Part shown: one piece after another, positions 25,248-34,129 of the stretch
How the letters are laid out: each line of letters opens with the position of its first letter
How positions within the stretch are numbered: position 1 is the stretch's first letter
Source: PCRC01 sp017848435
GTDB taxonomy: Bacteria; Pseudomonadota; Gammaproteobacteria; Burkholderiales; Burkholderiaceae_C
Assembly (NCBI GenBank): GCA_965284315.1
Contig: OZ260072.1
Span: 434,001-498,000 of the forward strand
DNA: 64,000 nucleotides
Direction of reading: 5' to 3'
The notes under the pieces: model-generated
Told to the model about the DNA's origin: nothing
Databases searched by the model: none
The model's input: the letters and a program-made list of their open reading frames with translations, nothing else
Made by a program: the position numbers and the translations under genes

Positions 25248-26981
25248 TTAGCCGGACAGCCCTGGATTCCCTTTGACACCAGAGAGTTCAGGGGTGTTGA
25301 GTCGCCGTGGGGAGACTCTTCCTTTTTGAGACTTCAGCCATGTTTCAGCAACGTCCCACATGAGCTTGTTGCCTTGGTCTTTGGCCCCCTCTGCAACGGG
25401 CGCCCAGCCAGCAACTTTGTAACGCTTGTCAGCCTGAATGGGTTTGCCATTGAGACGCATGTTGTCTATCCGCTTGCCCATCGACTGGGTAGGACTGCAG
25501 CTGTACTCCAAGCCCCCAACCCGCACCATGTCACCACCTTGCTGGTAGTAAGGGTCTGGATTGAAAAGGTTGTCGCACACGTCCTCCAGCACCGTTTTGA
25601 TGGTCTCACCCGTCATCTCGGTCAGCGTCGCGTACGAGTACGTGGTGGCCGTCATGTCCATAACCCATTCCCGCGTAATCGGCTGACCGGCGATGAGCGA
25701 GGTTCCCCACCTGAAGCCTGGTGAAAATGCAATCTCTGCACCTTGCACGTCCATCAGGGCATCAATCAGAAGTTGGTCGCCTGTACCATTGAAATTGCCA
25801 CGTCTGTACAGCGTTCCATCGGTGATGGCGAGTTGCTCCGCCAGTTTGCTCTCGTATGGCGCGCGAACCCGGTTGATCAGCGTATCCATGTCCTTGTCGG
25901 CGGGCAGCATGTTTGAAAACACGGGCAGCAATTTGTACCGAAAGTCAGCGACTTTTTTATCCTTCACATCAAAGTCAAGGACGCCTAGGAACTTGCCGTT
26001 TGAACCCGCGTTGGTCACGATAGTTTTGCCGCCCTTGTTGGCAACCAAAGTGGCCACAGGCATACCGTCGTGGGTGTGACCTCCCAGGATGGCATCAATG
26101 CCGGTCACGCGGCTGGCCATTTTCAGATCCACATCCATGCCGTTGTGTGACAGCAGTACCACGACCTGTGCGCCCTTGGCACGCGCTTCGTCAACGACCT
26201 TCTGCATGCTCTCGTCCTGAATGCCAAAGGCCCAATCAGCCACCATGTGGCGAGGGTTGGCAATGGGCGTGTAAGGGAAAGCCTGTCCAACAACCGCGCA
26301 AGGAATACCGTTCATTTCCTTCATGACGTAGGGCTTGAAAACAGCATCGCCAAAGTCGTTCGTTTTGACGTTCTGTGCAACGAATTCGATCCTCCCGGCA
26401 AAGTCCTTCTGGATGATTTCTTGAACACGCTCCATGCCGTAAGTGAACTCCCAATGGCCGGTCATGACGTCAACACCCAGAAGCTTGCAGGCATCCACCA
26501 TGTCTTGCCCATTAGTCCATAGCGACGTACCAGAGCCCTGCCATGTATCGCCCCCATCCAGTAGCAATGCGCCTGGACGGCTGGCACGCATTCGCTTCAC
26601 CAATGTGGCTAAGTGCGCAAAGCCGCCCACTTTTCCATACCGACGGGACGCCTTTTCAAAGTCGAGATACGTCAATGCATGCGCAAAGTTGGTACCTGCC
26701 GGTATCTTGGTCGCGTTGAGCAAGCTTTGCCCGACGAGATGGGGCAATTGCCCACGCATCGAGCCGATGCCGAGGTTGACATCCGGCTCGCGAAAGTAAA
26801 TCGGCTTCAATTGCGCATGGCAATCGGTCATGTGCAGAAACGACACTTGGCCGAATTTCGGAATGTCGTACAGCCGCTCGGCGCCAGTGGCTGCGTCGGC
26901 GTTGCTAAACCGTGCCAGCCCCATCCCGGCGACAGCACCAGCGCCCAGGGTCTGGAGAAAGTCACGTTTGGTCAAATGCAT
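25248..26981 (-). CDS. soxB: thiosulfohydrolase SoxB
   Basis: Periplasmic dimanganese enzyme that hydrolyses the terminal sulfonate from SoxY-bound thiosulfate as sulfate. It has 577 residues, the usual length. The Tat-like signal has KR in place of RR (MHLTKRDFLQTLGAGAVAG). The metallophosphatase motifs HMTDCHAQLKPIYFREPDVN, LLLDGGDTWQGSGTSLW, GHWEFTYG, SHNGMDVD and GGHTHDGMP are all present, as is the family-specific YRRGNFNGTGDQLL region. It sits between soxX and sqr in the operon. Confidence 0.97.
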   Translation of the reverse strand: MHLTKRDFLQTLGAGAVAGMGLARFSNADAATGAERLYDIPKFGQVSFLHMTDCHAQLKPIYFREPDVNLGIGSMRGQLPHLVGQSLLNATKIPAGTNFAHALTYLDFEKASRRYGKVGGFAHLATLVKRMRASRPGALLLDGGDTWQGSGTSLWTNGQDMVDACKLLGVDVMTGHWEFTYGMERVQEIIQKDFAGRIEFVAQNVKTNDFGDAVFKPYVMKEMNGIPCAVVGQAFPYTPIANPRHMVADWAFGIQDESMQKVVDEARAKGAQVVVLLSHNGMDVDLKMASRVTGIDAILGGHTHDGMPVATLVANKGGKTIVTNAGSNGKFLGVLDFDVKDKKVADFRYKLLPVFSNMLPADKDMDTLINRVRAPYESKLAEQLAITDGTLYRRGNFNGTGDQLLIDALMDVQGAEIAFSPGFRWGTSLIAGQPITREWVMDMTATTYSYATLTEMTGETIKTVLEDVCDNLFNPDPYYQQGGDMVRVGGLEYSCSPTQSMGKRIDNMRLNGKPIQADKRYKVAGWAPVAEGAKDQGNKLMWDVAETWLKSQKGRVSPRRLNTPELSGVKGNPGLSG

Positions 26982-27042
26982 AGGATTACTGATAGGGGGT
27001 GAGAGTCAACGTTTCCAACTGGCTTGGTTACAGGGAATCCGC

Positions 27043-27693
27043 TTATTCATTGATTGGCGACTTTGGGTCAAGCAGCAGGGCCATGACATCGCGAATTTGT
27101 TGCTCATCAAGAATCCCGCCATGGCCAAAGCGTGGCATGGTGGAGCATGCGTTGTAGGCACGTGCATTCCAGAGCTTGCCCCATGTGTAGGCAACTATTG
27201 GCTTTGCGGCCTCGCTGCTCGGGTCTTTGACGCCACGTAATTTTCCGTAGTTGTACAAACTTGGGCCAATCGTTCCAAAAGACACCTCTTGCTTGCTGAC
27301 TTGATGGCAGTTGTAGCAGTTGCCGCCGTTGGGAGAGCCCGCCGCATCGGTCCAAGTCAGGCCCCGGCCGTTTTGGGCAATCTTTTCACCAGATTTCCAG
27401 TCGCCAAGGTAGGTGCCACCTGTAGGTAGAGGAACAGACTTGAGGTTTGCTGCCTCAATTACTTTGGCAACACGCTCGTCTATGGGTTTGCCAGTGACGT
27501 CAGCCGCACTACATTCACGGTTGGCATCGTCTTGGATCAAGCGACTAACCCGCGCATCGCCTTGGTCGCGAAAAGAAGCCTTGGTGACTTGTGCCGTCAA
27601 TCTGTCCAGTTCACCTGCCGCTGGTAGTCCTGCGCATGCCGCCAATGCAACGAGAGACGCGAGGCTGTAGAGGATGAAAGAAGGTTTTTTCAT
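27043..27693 (-). CDS. soxX: SoxX cytochrome c subunit
   Basis: Periplasmic monohaem cytochrome of 216 residues, the smaller subunit of SoxAX, which starts the Sox cycle by joining thiosulfate to SoxY. It has a signal peptide with a possible lipobox (LASLVALAAC), an N-terminal extension, the haem motif CYNCH, and an axial Met in CSTMPRFGHG. It lies 62 bp upstream of soxB and 10 bp after soxA, so tight co-expression with soxA is expected. Confidence 0.95.
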   Translation of the reverse strand: MKKPSFILYSLASLVALAACAGLPAAGELDRLTAQVTKASFRDQGDARVSRLIQDDANRECSAADVTGKPIDERVAKVIEAANLKSVPLPTGGTYLGDWKSGEKIAQNGRGLTWTDAAGSPNGGNCYNCHQVSKQEVSFGTIGPSLYNYGKLRGVKDPSSEAAKPIVAYTWGKLWNARAYNACSTMPRFGHGGILDEQQIRDVMALLLDPKSPINE

Positions 27694-27702
27694 CGTGTTG
27701 CC

Positions 27703-28506
27703 TCAGCGCTTAATGGAGGGCGCAGTCGACTGCCCGCCCTTACCGTTGACACCCATGTACACACCCAGTGCAATCGTGGCGTCGCTCGCATACCCTGGGT
27801 AGGGGAAGCGCTGTTGCCGGTAGCAGTCATTCAAACGCCGCTGCATGCCCCACAACTCACCAGATGAGACTCTGTATGCGGGCCAAGCACCGAATCCCTC
27901 ACCAGCGCCCGGCTGCTTGGTCAGGTTGGGAAGGTCTTGCAGCCTGATTCTTTTGCCATCTGTACCGTGACAGGACGCGCACGCAAAGTCATGTGTTCCG
28001 GCGCGGCTGAAGAACAACCGTTTCCCAACTTCATAGGCCGTCACTTCTTCTCTGTGGGCTTGAGAGAGATTGAATGTCAATCCCTTGGACTCGGCTGCTA
28101 TCCATGCCACGAGACTTTCGAGATTTGACTGCTCTCCCTTGCCGAAAGGTGTTTTTACGATCTCATTCGCATCAAACCCTTGCAGCACCTCCATGCATGA
28201 CAGCAGCCGAGATTCCAGGTCCTGGACTCGTTTGGTGTCAGCGAAATAGCGGGGTAGTTCTACGAAGGCACCTTTGACGCGCCCAGCACCTTTCCCAAGG
28301 TCACACTGTTCCAAAGATGCATTTTTGGGACCACGCCTCTTTTTCCAAAGGTCTTCTCCTTTGGCTTCAAAAAGCTCTGCAGGATTTCCATCCTGAAGCA
28401 TTGCCCGGTACTCTGCAACGCTGTCGGTTGCGGATTTTTGAGCCATTAGCCCGCTTGCAGAAAAGCTGGCAACAGCAGCCAGCAGCAACGTTTTCGTTAT
28501 CCCCAT
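27703..28506 (-). CDS. soxA: SoxA cytochrome c subunit (single-haem form)
   Basis: Catalytic subunit of SoxAX, 267 residues, with a Sec signal (LLLAAVASFSASGLMAQ). The C-terminal haem motif CASCH is present, as is the active-site Cys haem ligand in NDCYRQQRFPYPG. The N-terminal haem of diheme SoxA is missing: LEQCDLG and LLSCMEV keep only single cysteines, which form a disulfide in monohaem homologues. The start at ATG 28506 has GAGGT just before it. It is followed by soxX after 10 bp. Confidence 0.95.
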   Translation of the reverse strand: MGITKTLLLAAVASFSASGLMAQKSATDSVAEYRAMLQDGNPAELFEAKGEDLWKKRRGPKNASLEQCDLGKGAGRVKGAFVELPRYFADTKRVQDLESRLLSCMEVLQGFDANEIVKTPFGKGEQSNLESLVAWIAAESKGLTFNLSQAHREEVTAYEVGKRLFFSRAGTHDFACASCHGTDGKRIRLQDLPNLTKQPGAGEGFGAWPAYRVSSGELWGMQRRLNDCYRQQRFPYPGYASDATIALGVYMGVNGKGGQSTAPSIKR

Positions 28507-28575
28507 AAACACCTCATTTCGCAGCTCATCTGCGCTACGGCTCAGTTGTCAGTCACATGCAGTCAAGACTCGGTA

Positions 28576-28887
28576 TCAGGCGATGGTGGCTTCGTCAGTC
28601 CGGGTGTCGCCCTTGTTGTCTTTCCAGGTGACCGTGATTTTCTCGCCCGCTTTTGCATTCTTGACAATGAACTGCATGAAGGGGTTCTTGGAGACCGATG
28701 GCCCCCACTGGGCCGTCATGACTGTTTTGCCATTGTGGGTGGCGGTTACCTCTTGGATGAACCAGGCCGGCACAGTCTTGCCTGACGCATCTTTGCGCTG
28801 TCCCGACTCCATCTCGTGGCTCATGAGAACACGCACGGTTGAGTTGTCACCCGAAACTTGAGCGCGGATGCGCATTGGATCTGCCAT
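28576..28887 (-). CDS. soxZ: SoxZ sulfur carrier complex subunit
   Basis: 103-residue immunoglobulin-like partner of SoxY, exported with it. Typical segments are MRIRAQVSG, VRVLMSHEMESGQRKD and the conserved ending TVTWKDNKGDTRTDEA. It has no signal peptide, which fits co-export by the Tat pathway with SoxY. It lies between soxY and soxA in the operon. Confidence 0.96.
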   Translation of the reverse strand: MADPMRIRAQVSGDNSTVRVLMSHEMESGQRKDASGKTVPAWFIQEVTATHNGKTVMTAQWGPSVSKNPFMQFIVKNAKAGEKITVTWKDNKGDTRTDEATIA

Positions 28888-28931
28888 TTTCTATCTCCTG
28901 AATGTTGGGTAATTTGAAACGGGCGCTGGCA

Positions 28932-29390
28932 TCAGCCGCCACAGCCACCGAGCGTGACTTTGACTTCTTTTTTTGCGTACAAGGCTTTGCCGTCGTTCAT
29001 GATGGCTACTGCATAGACGTCTGACGATTGCCCCATCTTGGCTCGGGTCGTGAAGTTGGGCTCGATGTCTGGCGTGACGTTGTACATCGCGACCATGGCG
29101 GCCGGGTTTTTCTCTACCAATACCAACATGTGTTTCACCCCAGCCAACGCGGTGCTGGCGGTCAGCGGAACAACCGCCCCGTTTTCCGCAATGTCCGGTC
29201 CGGTAATGGTGACGTCTTTGCTTTCGGTTGGCGCACTGCCTCCCAAAGCCTTTAGTACATCGTTGAGGCTCTTTGCGGAAAAAGCCGCAATGTTGTAATC
29301 CGCCAGTGCATATTTCGGGAACAGACCGGTGCCGGCCAGAAGACCAGCAACGGCAAGGCCATGCTTAAGGGCTTGACGACGTGTTTGCAT
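28932..29390 (-). CDS. soxY: SoxY sulfur carrier protein
   Basis: 152-residue periplasmic carrier on which the thiosulfate sulfur is held covalently. It has a Tat signal (MQTRRQALKHGLAVAGLLAG) and the invariant C-terminal swinging arm GGCGG with the sulfur-binding Cys. The core has LVLVEKNPAAMVAMYNVTP and DVYAVAIMNDGKAL. It is encoded directly upstream of soxZ, its partner, as in most sox clusters. Confidence 0.97.
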   Translation of the reverse strand: MQTRRQALKHGLAVAGLLAGTGLFPKYALADYNIAAFSAKSLNDVLKALGGSAPTESKDVTITGPDIAENGAVVPLTASTALAGVKHMLVLVEKNPAAMVAMYNVTPDIEPNFTTRAKMGQSSDVYAVAIMNDGKALYAKKEVKVTLGGCGG

Positions 29391-29436
29391 AACGATACTC
29401 CTTGATGTTTGACGTGAGAGAGTGGTCTAGCGGCGC

Positions 29437-30564
29437 TTACTGCCCCGCCCCTGTTGACAGCCATTTGGCGATGGTCTTGGCGTCTGTTTCATTCAGGCTC
29501 TGTGCAGGCATGGGAATGGGACCCCAAACTCCGGCACTTCCCGATTTGATTTTTCCGGCCAGGTAGTCTTCTTTGCCGACATGTTTTTTCGCAATTTCAC
29601 TGAAGCTCGGACCAATCAGCCGCTTGTCGACAGCGTGGCAGGCGGTACAAGCGTGCTTTTGAATCAAGGTTACGGCAGCCTTTCCGTCTACACCAGCTTC
29701 CGACCTCACTGTGAGAGCAGGCGTGGCTGCTTTGGTGGGTGCTGCGGCTATCACCTGGGCCTCAGGCTGGGCTTTGGCACCTTTGCCCAATATCGCCGCA
29801 CCCTGCAACTCGGGTACTGAGGTATCAGCTCCGATCTGTGCGCCCACTGGTCGGTTTTGCTGAGACAAGTTGCCGTGTGCATTCCTGGCGAATGCTGGAA
29901 GCGACGAAGCAATCGTGGCGGTTACTTCGCAATTCGACATGCAGGCTACTGAAACGACATCTGGCTTTGCAACACCACCGTGTTCACGGCCAGGCCACAG
30001 CGCATGCGCTGTTGTCATGCCATTTCTGTTGGGCATCAGCTTTTGTGTTTCTGCGATATTTTTGTCAGAGAGCGTGAAGTTGTCTGTAACGATGCCACCA
30101 AGGTTCAGAAGGTACGCGGTCACGCCGTACACCTCTTCGACACTCAATGACTTGGGCTCAGTCCATGGCATGGCTCGATTGATATAGTCCCATAAGGTGG
30201 ACAGCGTTGGCACCTTCATCAAAGTGGTGCGTCCTGGATAAGTGGTGTCTCTCAGGCTTGCAACATTGCCAGATTGGATGTCTTTCGCTGTTGTTCCACC
30301 CACCAAAGGGCTGAAAACAGAGTTTGATTCACCGAATACCCCATGGCATGAGGAGCACTTGCTTTCCCAAACGCCTTGGCCTTTAGCCACACTGCCAGAA
30401 CCTGGCGGCAAGCCCTTGAAGTCAGGCCGAACATCAATATCCCATGCCGCAACTTCCTTGACGGTTGCGATGCGACCAATACCTGTGAACTCTGCGCTGG
30501 CAGCATGCACAGACCCCGACATCAGAAGGCCTCCGACCATGAGGACATTAAGAGACCTGAACAT
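29437..30564 (-). CDS. soxD: SoxD diheme cytochrome c, sulfur dehydrogenase subunit
   Basis: 375-residue periplasmic cytochrome that accepts electrons from SoxC. Two haem motifs are present: CSSCH in the N-terminal domain (about residue 70) and CTACH in the C-terminal domain (about residue 310), with axial Met candidates in INRAMPW and PIPMPAQ. A low-complexity linker rich in Ala, Pro and Lys (KAQPEAQVIAAAPTKAATPA) separates the domains. Its start codon overlaps the soxC stop by 17 bp, so the subunits are translated together. Confidence 0.95.
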   Translation of the reverse strand: MFRSLNVLMVGGLLMSGSVHAASAEFTGIGRIATVKEVAAWDIDVRPDFKGLPPGSGSVAKGQGVWESKCSSCHGVFGESNSVFSPLVGGTTAKDIQSGNVASLRDTTYPGRTTLMKVPTLSTLWDYINRAMPWTEPKSLSVEEVYGVTAYLLNLGGIVTDNFTLSDKNIAETQKLMPNRNGMTTAHALWPGREHGGVAKPDVVSVACMSNCEVTATIASSLPAFARNAHGNLSQQNRPVGAQIGADTSVPELQGAAILGKGAKAQPEAQVIAAAPTKAATPALTVRSEAGVDGKAAVTLIQKHACTACHAVDKRLIGPSFSEIAKKHVGKEDYLAGKIKSGSAGVWGPIPMPAQSLNETDAKTIAKWLSTGAGQ

Positions 30565-31912
30565 TTTTCACCTCGCCGTTTTCCTGCACGAGCCACGACT
30601 GGATGGCGTTGTTGTGGTAAATGGAACGTGTGCCTCTGACTGCACGCAACTGGCGATAGTTGGGTTGTACATAGCCAGTCTCGTCTGTGGCGCGGCTCTG
30701 GATGATCGTGGGTTTGCCATCCCAGATCCAGTTCATGTTGAACCGGGTTAAGCATTTGGACATCACCGGCGACTCCAGCCGTGCGGTGCGCCAGTTGCGA
30801 CCGCCATCAACTGAAACGTCAACCTTCTTGACCTTGCCTCGGCCAGACCATGCCAGGCCCGTAATGTTGTAGAAGCCCTTGTCTAGCAGTACCTGACCGC
30901 CTGATGGCGTAGTGACCACGCTCTTGCACTCCTGCAGACTCGCGTATTGACGGTGCTGGCCACCGGGCATCAAGTCAATGTAGTGAATAGCCTCGTCTTT
31001 GGTTGCGTAGGGCTGGTCGCCAACCTCGATGCGTCGCAGGTATTTCACCCAACTCACGCCCTGAATGCCTGGCACGATTAGCCGCAACGGATAGCCGTTT
31101 TCAGGTCGAAGCATTTCCCCGTTCTGTCCGTAGGCCACAAACACTTCGCCCGACTTGATCACGCTCATTGGGATGGTGCGCGTCATGGACGAACCGTCAG
31201 CGCCTTCTGCCAACACAAAATTGCCATCCTTCAAATTAGCCCCCGCCATTTCAAGCAGGGTGACCAGCGGTACGCCTGTGAACTCGCTGCAGGAAAGCAT
31301 GCCGTGGGTGTACTGTGCGGTTGGAACCGCCACATTTCCCCATTCAACAGCGGTGTTGGCGCCGCACTCAATGAAGTGGAATCTGGAGACTGATGGCAAT
31401 CGCATCAGATCTTCAAGAGTGAAGACCATCGGCTTTTTGACCATACCGTTGATCATGAAACGGTGTTTCGACGGGTCAATGTCCCACCAGCCTTGGTGGT
31501 GTCGCTCAAAATGCAGGCCGCTCGGCGTCACAACTCCAAAAAGGGACTGCAATGGCGCAAACGAGACCGAGGCTTGGTTTGTTGGCGTCAGCCCTGGACT
31601 TTGCCGTCGCTGGACATTGCCCTCAAATTCAGATGGTTTGCCATAGCCGTCGGTCACTACTGATTTGCCCAGGCCCTTGCTGTGCGCTGGTAACTGCAAA
31701 ATATTGGGGTCTCCGTCAGCTGTAGGCACAGGTTTGCCTTGCGCGAGTGCCGCACCGCCGGCCGCCCCGGCCACTGCTGTTGCAAATGCGCTGCGAATAA
31801 AGTCTCTGCGGTCTCGTTTGGCTTCCTCAACAACAGTGCGAATACCATCGCTGCTCAGGAAGCCTTCTGGCGCCCGGCGTATCCGCCCCGCATTCCTGTC
31901 TTCAATCTTCAT
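30548..31912 (-). CDS. soxC: SoxC molybdenum sulfur dehydrogenase subunit
   Basis: 454-residue molybdopterin enzyme. SoxCD oxidises the sulfane sulfur on SoxY, allowing full oxidation of thiosulfate to sulfate without sulfur globules. The Tat signal RRDFIRSAFATAVAGAAGG starts around residue 35 after a long n-region. The Mo-ligand Cys lies in FHFIECGANTAVEW, and the dimerisation domain contains GLAWSGRGKVKKVDVSVDGG. Its first codon overlaps the soxR stop (ATGA). Presence of SoxCD separates this system from the globule-forming, SoxCD-lacking kind. Confidence 0.96.
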   Translation of the reverse strand: MKIEDRNAGRIRRAPEGFLSSDGIRTVVEEAKRDRRDFIRSAFATAVAGAAGGAALAQGKPVPTADGDPNILQLPAHSKGLGKSVVTDGYGKPSEFEGNVQRRQSPGLTPTNQASVSFAPLQSLFGVVTPSGLHFERHHQGWWDIDPSKHRFMINGMVKKPMVFTLEDLMRLPSVSRFHFIECGANTAVEWGNVAVPTAQYTHGMLSCSEFTGVPLVTLLEMAGANLKDGNFVLAEGADGSSMTRTIPMSVIKSGEVFVAYGQNGEMLRPENGYPLRLIVPGIQGVSWVKYLRRIEVGDQPYATKDEAIHYIDLMPGGQHRQYASLQECKSVVTTPSGGQVLLDKGFYNITGLAWSGRGKVKKVDVSVDGGRNWRTARLESPVMSKCLTRFNMNWIWDGKPTIIQSRATDETGYVQPNYRQLRAVRGTRSIYHNNAIQSWLVQENGEVKNVQVS

Positions 31913-32295
31913 ACGGTCTCCTTGTGTGTGTCAGCCCCGCCGCCCAATGTCGGTCTACCGACTTCCAGCAAGGGCTCTTTTTGCCAATGCCCAACCGCTA
32001 GTTGTGCGCATACCGTTCTGCACACCAATGCGGTGGATTCATCGGCAATTCGATAAAAAATCTGGACGCCTTCACGCCGCTTCGCCACCACACCCGTTCG
32101 GTAAAGGATGTTCAGATGCTGAGAAATGTTTGACTGAGCGGTCCCAATCAAGGTCAGTAAATGGGTCACATTGCGCTCACCACGACACAGCTCACTGACG
32201 ATTCGAAGACGGACAGGTGCAGACAAAATCCCGAACAAATCGGCAGCGCGTTCAAGCACTTGGGTTGAATCGGCAAGTGACACGCCAGCGTTCAT
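31909..32295 (-). CDS. soxR: SoxR, ArsR-family repressor of the sox operon
   Basis: 128-residue winged-helix regulator, first gene of the sox operon. DNA-binding helices NVTHLLTLIGTAQSNISQHLNILYRTG and KRREGVQIFYRI resemble the paralogue at 14749. Cysteines in SELCRGE and VCRTVCAQ are in the same places and could sense thiosulfate-derived persulfide. It overlaps soxC by 4 bp. A dyad-rich AT region upstream is its likely operator. Confidence 0.9.
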   Translation of the reverse strand: MNAGVSLADSTQVLERAADLFGILSAPVRLRIVSELCRGERNVTHLLTLIGTAQSNISQHLNILYRTGVVAKRREGVQIFYRIADESTALVCRTVCAQLAVGHWQKEPLLEVGRPTLGGGADTHKETV

Positions 32296-32312
32296 GAAAA
32301 CACTTCTGAATG

Positions 32313-32347
32313 CATAATGTTAAATATAAGCATATAAAGATATTATG
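32313..32347 (-). promoter_or_regulatory. dyad-rich AT region before soxR, candidate SoxR operator
   Basis: Inverted repeats CATAAT...ATTATG (32313-32318 / 32342-32347) enclose AATAT...ATATT (32323-32327 / 32340-32344). The core ATATAAGCATATAAAG resembles ATATAAGCGTAAAG upstream of the DUF302 gene. It lies 18-52 bp before the soxR start codon. Confidence 0.5.
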
Positions 32348-32387
32348 ATTACAGGGTTTCTACTGAATCCTGATCACAAGCAACCGC

Positions 32388-32702
32388 TCACTTGAACTTG
32401 TAATAGTCCCTATTCAATACGGCGGCCACTGCGGTCACATCTTCAGGGAACATGCCCAGGTTCAGCTCGCTGTTGCACTGCTCGACCATGCCACGCAACA
32501 AGCCAGCAGTGTTGATTCGGCCAAGCGGCCTGTAAATGGTGGATGGCTTACCGTTGGTTTTCTGCGTGTGACACGCAACACACTTGTGTTCTTCAATCAA
32601 GCGAGCACCTAAGGGCAGGTCTGCTCCTTGAAAAACAGATGCACCCTGCGCGAAGCTGAATGTTGAAACTAGCAAAGTAGCGCTAGAAAACAGAGATTTC
32701 AT
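32388..32702 (-). CDS. small periplasmic c-type cytochrome
   Basis: 104-residue protein with a signal peptide (LFSSATLLVSTFSFAQG) and one haem motif CVACH at residues 41-45. An axial Met candidate is MFPEDV. It is the last gene of the DUF302-fadL-cytochrome operon, transcribed toward soxR. It is not one of the standard Sox cytochromes I recognise. Its role is unknown, plausibly an electron acceptor linked to sulfur oxidation. Confidence 0.75.
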   Translation of the reverse strand: MKSLFSSATLLVSTFSFAQGASVFQGADLPLGARLIEEHKCVACHTQKTNGKPSTIYRPLGRINTAGLLRGMVEQCNSELNLGMFPEDVTAVAAVLNRDYYKFK

Positions 32703-32787
32703 CAGATGTGTCCCTGCAGTTGAACCTTATCAATTCTGGGGTGGGCGTTGATGCGGGTGAAGGACAAGCCAGTCACCCGCACGCTTC

Positions 32788-34083
32788 TCAATAGCGCCAG
32801 CCAAACTGCACTCCTAAGGAATTCTGTTTGAGCCGGATACTTTCGTTACCGCCAGCACCAGGCCCCACCAGACCGTTGAACAAGGAAGAACCAGTAACCG
32901 TGTTGTTGCGGGCATGCATGTAGGTTGCCGTCACCTCAGTGTTGGTTGACAGGGCATATGTACCACCGAGTGTCAGATGGGTGGTGACCACACCTGGCGC
33001 CAAAATGTTAAAGGTCACGTCACGCGACTGGATGGGGTTCTGGCCCTTGTTGTAACCAGCCATGACAGTTAGTTTCGGATCGAATTTCCATTGCACGCCC
33101 AGCTTCACCACACCGATATCGGACCAACCAAAGCCAGGGCCATTGGTTGAACCCAACGGCGCTTGGTTGGTGCTTGGATTGCCTACAGAGGCCACGCCGC
33201 TGTACTTGATGCGCTGGTAATCCAGGGCAAGAAGGACATCCGGCGTTGCCTGCAAACTCATGCCAACCGTAAAGTTGGCAGGGATGTCGAAGCCACCTTG
33301 TCCAGCGAACAAGCCCGAATACTTTTCGAACTTCTTCATATTGGTTTTAGGGGAGTAAGAAGCGCCAATTTTCACTTGGTCAGACAACTTGCCCAAGTAC
33401 CCAAGTCGTACGCCAACACCAGTACTGCGGTCATAACCATTATTGGTCACATTGCCAGGCGAACCCGTCAATGGTGGAAAGCCTGGCGCATTGTCAAAAG
33501 CCTGAAGACCGTAGGATTTGAATTGCTGGTAGGTCAGAAGTGGAGACACTCCCACCGAATGGTTGGCATTAAGCTTGTAGGCCAGCGTTGGTGCAATCAC
33601 CAACTGAATCAGATCAACGCCCAGAATTCCATTTCCACACAGCAGGTTTCCAGTGGCCGGGCCCGCACCACAGTTCAGCTGTCCACCCGGATACCGGGTA
33701 TTTAAACCGCCATTGCCATACACAGACAGATTGAATGCAAGGTCGTTGTTGATGGTTCGGTTGTAGCCAAACTCGGGAATAACAAACGTGCTCATATCAC
33801 TGTCGGCACGCCCGTCAAAGCCTCCGCCAGTTCGCTCCGTACTGCGCTTCGGGTTGAAAATATCTGCACCAACTTCCAGCCGGTTTCCCGCCCATGAAGC
33901 CGCCGCCGGATTGTTGGCACCGGCAAAAGCATCTTGTCCCACCGCGACGGATGCACCACCCATGGCTTTAGCCTTGATGCCATAACCATGAGAAAAATAG
34001 CCGTTGGTGGCCATAACGGCAGTCAGTGGGCTAATCGTCAAAATTGCAGCGGCGATGCGAATGCCGTTCTTGTATGTGCTCAT
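32788..34083 (-). CDS. FadL/OmpP1-family outer-membrane transporter
   Basis: 431-residue outer-membrane beta-barrel with a signal peptide (IRIAAAILTISPLTAVMA). The mature N-terminus TNGYFSHGYGIKAKAMGGASVAVGQDAFAGANNPAA is the FadL hatch region, and the C-terminus ends in an aromatic residue (FGWRY). FadL proteins carry hydrophobic compounds across the outer membrane. The location in a sox island, between a lipoprotein and a cytochrome gene, suggests uptake of a hydrophobic sulfur compound, which is inference. The start at 34083 has GAGGAG upstream. Confidence 0.88.
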   Translation of the reverse strand: MSTYKNGIRIAAAILTISPLTAVMATNGYFSHGYGIKAKAMGGASVAVGQDAFAGANNPAAASWAGNRLEVGADIFNPKRSTERTGGGFDGRADSDMSTFVIPEFGYNRTINNDLAFNLSVYGNGGLNTRYPGGQLNCGAGPATGNLLCGNGILGVDLIQLVIAPTLAYKLNANHSVGVSPLLTYQQFKSYGLQAFDNAPGFPPLTGSPGNVTNNGYDRSTGVGVRLGYLGKLSDQVKIGASYSPKTNMKKFEKYSGLFAGQGGFDIPANFTVGMSLQATPDVLLALDYQRIKYSGVASVGNPSTNQAPLGSTNGPGFGWSDIGVVKLGVQWKFDPKLTVMAGYNKGQNPIQSRDVTFNILAPGVVTTHLTLGGTYALSTNTEVTATYMHARNNTVTGSSLFNGLVGPGAGGNESIRLKQNSLGVQFGWRY

Positions 34084-34129
34084 GCTTGTCTCCTCTTTGA
34101 ATAATCGTTTTTCACCGAAGGGGTTAACC

